This document shows positions 44,901 through 53,900 of a stretch of 64,000 nucleotides of DNA, one piece after another (position 1 is the stretch's first letter; each line of letters begins with the position of its first letter). Below the pieces are notes generated by a model. It was not told the origin of the DNA and did no database searches. It saw only the letters and a program-made list of their open reading frames with translations. The translations under genes were made by a program, and so were the position numbers. Location: the NCBI GenBank assembly GCA_002633005.1, contig NMRA01000308.1, forward strand, positions 417,961-481,960. The letters run 5' to 3'. Origin of the DNA: Phoronis australis. Its lineage: Eukaryota; Phoronida; Phoronidae.

Positions 44901-47900
44901 AAATAAAGGTGCGTCAATAATGCTGCGTTCTAAATGGTCAGTTAAGCCGTCACTCAAAATCCTGGCGATAAGTCAATTTTCAGTCAGCCAATGTCGTAGA
45001 TATTTCAAACTCGAATGGGAAGGATTTTGTTCCGGTTGAAACTAGCCAGTGAAGAAACAAAATTATTCGGGAGGGCTAAAAAGGCAGGTAGAAACAATAT
45101 TCACAAAGTTAAGGGAATTCTTTAAAATCCGAGAGGTTCCCACCTAAAGCGAATTAGGAGTGATGGCAAGACCAGTGTCACGTTTCTTGGCTTTATTTTT
45201 TCGAATATATGTTTTATCCAGAGCACTGCAGACGGAAACTTAGTGCGGCAGACGGCACCGCTGAAATTGTAGGTATTGAAGCCGGCGAGGTTCTTAGTTT
45301 TGCGAACATGCAATCAAGGTATTACATTTTGAAGCAAATCCATGACCCGGAACAATAATTTGTTACTTGTATTATAATTCACATTGCCAAACCACAGTCT
45401 TCGACGCTGTCATTGCATTCTTTATTATCATCGATTTTTATCTAAAAATGGGTAATCGCGTGTAATCATCAATCTTCAAAAGTCGGGGATAGGCGCTTAA
45501 CCGAGAGGTGGGCGCTTAACTAGAAATCTTCAAAAATTGCAGAGGGGCGGTTAACAGAGCAATGGGCGGTAAAATCGAAAATCCACCTAAAGTAGGGGAT
45601 TGGCGTTAACCTGAACGTTTACGGTAAGTACTATAACAAGAGCAATGCGAAGCATTGAAATGGGCCAATGACTGCGCCGCAAATGGTAAGCTCAGTTCCA
45701 GGGGTGTTAATTAGTATGACAAAAACGGCCACTAGATGGATACATCAAACCTGTCTGAAAATGGGATGGCGTAGTCGTCTCCTATTTGCCATATTTCGTA
45801 AAAATGCGTTAAGGAACTCCAAAATCACATTCTAATAGGAGGCAAAGTTGAAGTGGTATAGATACGACCCGGCACACTTTGGTACAGATACAACCGGGCA
45901 CATTTTGGTACTGATACAACCGGGCACACTTTGGTACTGATACGACCAGGCACAGTTTGGTACTGATACGACCGGGTACACTTTGGTACAGATACGACCG
46001 GGTAAACTTTGGTACAGACATGACCGGGCAAACTTTGGTACTGATACGACCCGGCACACTTTGGCACTAATATGACCGGGCACAGTTTGGTACTGATATG
46101 AACAGGCACACTTTGGTACTGATACGACCGGGAACACTTTGATACAGATACGACCGGGCACAGTTTGGTACTGATACGACCAGGCACAATTTGGTACAGA
46201 TACAACCTGGCACACTTTGGTACAGATACGACCGGGCGCACTTTGATACAGATACAACCGGGCACACTTTGGTACAGGTACGACCGGGCACACTTTGGTA
46301 CAGATACGACCGGGCACAGTTTGGTACTGATATGACCGGGCACATATTCAGCCCTGCCCAACGTACACCAGGGCATAAACAATGTTTTGGTAAAATGATT
46401 TTTAGTCCCAAAACACCAATGGCCTAATATATGACCCAATTTAAAACCAGATGGCACTGCAAAGCGCTCGGGACAAGATTACATCATGACGTGACACACC
46501 TAGGAGTTTGAAGTCCGTAATACCTATACTCAGATTTCAATGGAGATCCATGAACACCAGAAATGCACCACACAAACGTTTCTTTTAATAATGCCATCAA
46601 CATAAAAACAAAATTTATTTGACTACAGTGAGTTAACCAAGGTATGCTCTACTTGTAATACTCAGTAGCGAATCAATCAGACATAGTATCAGGTCAAAGG
46701 TTACTAACCATAAATGATGCCATAAGTAAGTATGACATGTGGCATGGACTGAGCAAAGCCAGTCAGAATGTAGGCCAGGGCTACAATTGATCCACCAATC
46801 ATCACAACTGGTCGGGTTCCGTAGCGTTTACCCAGAGATGTAGTGATGGGACCTAAATAATTAACATAAAAAAACAAAATTAAATACATTTCAGAACAAC
46901 CTGCTAGCAAAATAAGCATCAAAAGAAGCACCCAGCAAAGGCACAAAAAAAAAACATGCCGTTTCACGCTGAAAGTAGAAAGATTTGGGAGCATGTCCTG
47001 AGACTCCTCCGGAAGACTTTCACAATTTGAACAAGAGCAACACGGAGCATTGAAATGCACCCACGAATGCACTGCAAACGGTGTGCCACTAGGGTGTTTA
47101 TTTGTATCATAAAAATGGCCACTAGATAGTGCAAAATACTTCAAATCCGTCAAAAAATGGGAAAATGTCACCGTTTTTAACTGAAAGCTACCACATTTCA
47201 TGAAAATCTGCCAAGAAACTTTAAAGAAACAGAGCAAAACGAAAAAAAAAAATGAAATTGCCACTAGGGGACAAAGCATTCGCAGCATCCGTCTGAAAGT
47301 TTTCGTCTTTGTTCCGTTGTCAACGTCATATCGTCTTGCTATATTTAATAAAGATTCTGCAGAGGGCTTAGGAGATACAGCTAAGGGCGCAAAAAATGCC
47401 ACTAGGAGGCATTACAGTAATTGAAGTCGGAAAATCATCGTCAACCGTCCTCTTCACACTAACAATATAAGCCAATTTTCACAATCATCCAAAGAGTGGT
47501 TTGGTTGACAGAGTGCGGACGCCAAAAACAAGACTAGAAAACAGCAAAAATGGCCACTAGATGGTGTAAAATATGTCAAATCCATCTGAAAACCGAAAAA
47601 TGATGTTTTTTAAAAGAAAGCTATTTAACAAATTTCTTGAAAATTCGTCGAGGAACTTCAGAGAAACAGAGGAAAACAGAAAAAATGAAATTGCCACATG
47701 GGGGAAGAGTTAGTCGGACCTGTCTGAAAGTCGTTATCTGTTGTTAACTTCATATAAATACAAATGCTACAATTAATAAAAATACTGTAGAGGGCTTCGG
47801 AGATACAGGTATGCCTGGGCGCAAAACAAAACTGCCACTAGGAGGCGCCACAGTAGCCAAAGTCATCGGAAAAACATCGTCGATTGTCCTCTTCATAGTA

Positions 47901-50900
47901 AGAGCATACATGCCAATTTTCGCAATCATCCTAAGAGCCGTGTGGTTGAATGAGGGGCAGATGCCAAAAAACAGACTGTGTCTCGAAAACTAGATGGTGC
48001 AAAATGGCTCGAGTCCATCCCAAAACAAGAGGATAGCGTCACCTCATTAATAGATGCCTATGTCGCAAATTTCAAGGAAAATTGGTAGAGGACCTTTGAA
48101 GATACAGAGGCAATTAACGTAAAAAAACTAAAACTGCCACTAGGGGGCACAGCGGTATTCGGGTCGGTCCAAAACTCGTCGCCCCCTGTCCTCCACCACA
48201 TAGGAACACACCTGCCAAATTTCAATACAATCATGCAAGGGGTTTAGGAGATACAGCCGCAGACACCGGACGCCCAGACAGAGATGACGGAAATATGCAT
48301 CCACATTTTATATGTCAGCACTAACTAAAAATTTCAAGCAAATCCCTTTTCAGATATCAAGTTCAAACCTAAAAAATATCCTCAGATAATCATTATGTGA
48401 AACAGTGCAGAATCAAAAGCTTTATATATTCCAAGTTAAAACCAGACTGAAAGAAATCAAATAAGGTGGAATTTGAGAACAGAGATTGGATTTGGAACCT
48501 GCGTTGCTTATCCACATAAGGCCTCTTCATATACATTGTCTAGGGCTACTTACTCAGTATAGGCACCAGTATCAGCGTCATAGTGGAAGCAACTGCAGTG
48601 AGTGAGGAAGACTCCCCAAACAAAGGCTTCAGTTCAGCAAAGATCAACCCGAAGCATTTCACCATACCGATGAGGAAAAAGGCGTTTAAAAATACACCTG
48701 TTGATGAAAAACAAAACATTAATACACCGCCCTGGTAAGGTTGTGTAGGTCCTTCTCCACTAGTCTCTATATTTAGCCAAATATCTACAAATCTATAAAT
48801 TTTAATTCAGTAAAACACATTTTCTGAAAGTCAACATAATTCTATGTCTAACTTTACACCACATTACCTTTTCAAAAAAGAAAGGTGCAACCAAAGCAAA
48901 ATAATGGCATCTATAACTTGACCAAATTTTATTTGATGCAACTTAAAATTTTTCATAAAATCATAAAATATTAAAAACAATTCCTAATTACGTAATGGAG
49001 AACAGTTCATTAAGAATGTCTCCTGAAAGTTTCATTTTAATCCATTAAGCTATTTCTGAGATATGATGTTCTGAAGTGTGCCAGATATAGACGCTTTTCC
49101 AGGGTCCATCCTAAGGAATTACCAAACTTTGGTGCTTTATTTGTTATTGGTTCAAGGAATTGTTAGCCAATTACAACGCCTGCAATGCGCTATGACATAG
49201 CGAGCTTATCTACATATGCCATGGAAAGAAAATCATTTGAACTGCGTCATGTGACCTTGCCATGCCTCACTGTAACTTTTGGAATCGAGTGAATATGCTA
49301 GGCTCGTGCTAGCCAGCTCGCCATTGGCGAATTCTGAGCGGCACTGGCGATTGTAGAGCTAAGTCCATTCACAAACTTGGCAAATGCTTTTGCAAATTGA
49401 CAATATAAATGAATATTGGGAAAACCTACTCGCGAGTCAACACACAGTCAGCTCGAATCAAGTCGTGTTGCAAACAACAGTCTTACATGTACTTCTGACT
49501 CCGAGTCTAAAAAATAGCAAGCAAATGTTTCATTTCACGTCCGTCACTCCTTCTGAAATCATTCCTTTGCCGCAACAAAATGTTCAACTGTGTAGCTGGG
49601 AGGGGGGGGGGGTCAGCACTCTTGGTTATGGCAATTTCTCGCTTCATAGCGAGATTTCCTGTAGGTGCTGCCGCTTATCTCCCAGTGACAATGTCAAAAC
49701 GGTGAATAGGCGGAAAATGTTACCCAGTCCCTCAATAATTTTTTACACTCACGATGTGGTGTGAGCCGGTTCCACGATATTTTAACAAGAGTGACACGGA
49801 GCATTGAAATGTGCCCATGAATGCATTGCAAATGGTGAGCTTTTAGGGTTGTTTATTTGTGTCATAAAAATGGCCACTAGATGGTGCAAAAACATATAAT
49901 CCATCCGAAAACAGGCAAATGCCATAGCTTCTGTAACAGAAAGCTATACACCAAATTTCATAGAAATCCATAACGGAACTTCAAAGAAACAAAGGAAAAC
50001 AGAATAAAAAGAAACTGCCACTAGGGGGCACATTGTTCATTGGATCCGCCTGAAAGTCGTCATTGTCTGATGTTAGCTTCATATAAATACACTTTACTAA
50101 TTAAAACAAATAAAAAATCCAGCAGTGGGTTTAGGAGATACAGTTATGCGCGCAAAACAAAACGAAACTACCACTAGGAGGTGCCACAATATTCAAAGTT
50201 TTCATCGTCAACCGTCCTCTTCACACTGAGAACACATATGCCAATTTTTAAAACGATCCTTAGAATGATTTGGTTGATAGAGGGGTAGATGCCAAAAAAC
50301 CGACAAAAATGGCCACTAGGTGGTGCAAAATACCTTGATTCCTTAAAAAACTGGAGGATACCGTCATCTCAACAATAGATGCCCGTATTCAAAATTTTAT
50401 GAAAATTCGTTGAGGACCTTTGAAGATACAGAGGTAAACGTAAAACTAAATTGCTACTAGGGGGCACACCGGTGGTCAAATCCGTCTGAAAGTCTTCATT
50501 CGTTGTCAACATCATATAAATACACTTCCTAAATTTAGAAAAGATCCTGCTAGCAATTTAGGAAATACAGACATTGGCACAAAAAAAAACAAAACTGCCA
50601 CTAGGAAGCACCACAGTAGTCAAATTCGTCGGAAAATCATCAGCAAGCGTCCTCTTCATGGTAAGAACATACATGCCAATTTTCGCAATCATCCTTAGAG
50701 TGGTTTGGTTGACAGAGGGGCGGATGCCAAAAAACGGACTCGCAAATACAAACAAGAGCAACGCAGAGCGTTGAAATGCGCCCACAATTGCACCGTATAC
50801 GGTATCCTTCTAGGGTTGTTTATTGATACCATCAAGTGGCCAGTAGAGGGCATATATGTAGTATGTTGTACTTTGCAAAATGGAAAGGCATGGTCATTGT

Positions 50901-53900
50901 CTCCTCAATAGGCTAGGGGCAAAATGTGAGTGATCTTCATAATACAAGCACATCCTATACATCAGTTGCTTAAAGCACCACAGAAACATAGAATTAAAAA
51001 CAAATTTACCAACATACGAGTTCAGCACAGCATTAGAATGCCAGAAACAAATTTCTACTTGGAACATATCCTTCATAGTCACCAAGTAACACAAAGTATA
51101 CACCTGAAGACCTATGAAAATACAGAGGTCAATGTAAAATACTTAAGTTGCCACTAGAGGCATACCGGTAGTCACAATCATCCTAAAGTCATCATCGTCC
51201 GTTGTCAACATCATATAAATACACTTGCTAAATTTCGTAAAGATCCTACAAACGGTTTAGGAGATACAGCCATGGGCGCAAAAAAAAACTGCCACTAGGA
51301 GGCGCCACAGTAATCAAAGTCATGGGAAATTCAGCGTAAAGTGTCCTCTTCATAGTAAGAACATACACGCCAATTTTCACAATCATACTTAGAGCGGTTT
51401 GGTTGATAGAGGGGTGGACGCCAAAAAACAGACTCAAAAACAGTAAAAATGGCCACTGGGTGTAGCAAACTAGGTCGAATCCATCCGAAAGTCATCGCAC
51501 TAATAGGTGCCTAAATACCAAATTTCATGAAAATCCGTTAAGGACTTGTGAAGATACAGAGGTAAACGTAAAAAAATAAAATTGCGACTAGGGGGCACAC
51601 TGGTAGGCGGATCCGTCCAAAGGTCGTCATCGTCTGTTGTTAACATCATATAAATACACTTATTAAATTTCGTAAAGATCCTGCAAATGGCTTAGGTGAT
51701 ACAGTCATAGGCGCAAAAAAAAAATGCCACTAGGAGGTGCCACAGTAGTCAAAATCGTCTGAAAATCATTATCAGCTGTCTTCTTTATAGTAAGCACATA
51801 CATGCCAATTTTCACAATCATCCTTTGAGCGGTTTGGTTGATAGAGGGGTGGACGCACAACAACAGACTCGAAAACAATAAGAATGGCCACTAGGTGGCG
51901 CAAACTATGTCGAATCCATCTGGAAACGGGAGGATAGCGTCATCTCACTAATAGGTGCCTACACACCAAATTTCATTTGAAAATACAAAGGTAAGCGTAA
52001 AAAATTAAAATTGCCACTAGGGGGCACACCGGTAGTCGGATCCGTCCAAAAGTCGTCATCTTCTGTTGTTGCCACTAGGAGGCGCCACAGTATTCGAAAT
52101 CGTCGGAAAATCATCGTCAACCGTCGTCTACATAGTAAGCATTTACATGCCAATTTTCACAATCATCCTTTGAGCGGTTTGGTTGATAGAGGGGTGGATG
52201 CACAACAGACTCGAAAACACTAAAAATGGCCACTAGGTGGCGTAAACTATGTCGAATCCATCTGAAAACGGGAGGATAGCGTCATCTCACTAATAGGTGC
52301 CTACATACAGGACTTTTGAAGATACAAAGGTAAGCGTAAAAAACTAAAATTGCCACTAGGGGGCACACACCGGTAGTCGGATCCGTCCGAAAGTTTGCAC
52401 ATGCCGTCCCATTCATGAATGGAACACATGTGCCAAATTTCATGAACGTATGTCAAAGGGTTTTGGAGATAGATCAGCAAACGCCGGATGCCGGACGCCG
52501 CCCGGACGAACGGAGATGACGGCATAATGCGTCCACATATGAATATGTGGGCGCATAAAAACTGCTAGTCAAATTTTATTTTTCGCTTATTGCATCTCAG
52601 TCAAACTGGCGTTAGCAGATTTAACTAATGTCGCTGGCTGTTCTTTACTACGATTTCTTGCATTAGCCCTCACGCGAATTATCATTTCCACATCCCTTTT
52701 TAGCCATCCAGCATAATTTGGTTTATACATTGGCCAGTTTCAGCCTGAACAAAAATTCTTACCATTCGAGTCTGAAATATCTACGACGTAGACTGCTTGA
52801 CGATAGAGGGTAGGAGATTCACGCAGCTAGTTACAGGGATGGGCTTAGGGAGCATAGAGCCGGGAAATATGGAAATAGACTTGACATCGCAGTTTTGGGG
52901 AACATTCGCAACGGAGGAATATCGTAAAGAATTGAGTCTTTCGTAACAACAGCTTAAAAGTACAGTCACACCCGTTTTTGTTACTTATGACTGTCGATAT
53001 TCTCTTTTGATGTGTGACTTCGTATAGGTGCACGCGCTCAAGTTCCCACACTTTGGAGTGCATGTTACCTTGACACCAACATGTGATTGACAGGTGACTC
53101 ACACGTAATGCCCTATGTGCGTGCTGAATACCGTCGCTATCTTTGGCCATAAAAACGAGATGCATATTGAAAGAGGCCATTATATTACTTGACGGCATTT
53201 CCAAGTCACAATTGTCAGCCGACTGAGACATTGCACGCTAACAGCGGGACTGAACAGTGCCGCAGTGCGATATTGCAAGTGATATAAATAGGATAATCTG
53301 GACATCTTGCATGAAAAATAAATGTTTTTCCACCACGAAGTTTGGTAAGGTGATCGTATAAAAATGAATTTAAACATTGCTGTTTTGTGGCGTTTTATCA
53401 CATATTTATGCCATGGCTCCAAATTTTATTCTTGATTGATGAGCGGCTCACGGCCGCTTAACCCCGATTCTTGTCTAAGGCCTAATTCTTTGCCAAGCAT
53501 GTTGGGCGCAACGGCAAGTGAGCAATGCCGGGCGGTCAAGATAAAACAGCTATTCGCAGAACCATACGCTGAAAATGTCATTGAGTCACTGAGTGTCGAC
53601 TATAAACATCCCAAACACAAAAAAATCTGAATTAAGTTTTTCAAACCTTTATTACAACTAATTTTAAAACTGCTATGAACTTGGCAGCTAGTACGAGACT
53701 GTAACCATAAATTTGATGTCTGCTGTGACCTCTGCAACACGTGAAGCTTGCATGCGCGCACTTTAGCAAGGTCACATCTTGAAATAGTTGCAATCCAAGT
53801 AGAGGCTGCGTGGTCACTGGTCGTCTGCGCTCTACAGGGCAAAGTAACAAGACCGCAGGACGGCACAGGGCTATTACTCTGCAATTCTGTAAATTTAAGT

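Noticed and set aside
45809-46457. Minus-strand frames of up to 210 codons (CARLYLYQS-type repeats)
   Set aside because: 26-bp minisatellite translated in three frames.
46704-47402. 232-codon minus-strand frame covering transporter exon 3
   Set aside because: Only the last 47-48 codons (46709-46852) are an exon; the upstream part is intron and transposable element with a clear acceptor between.
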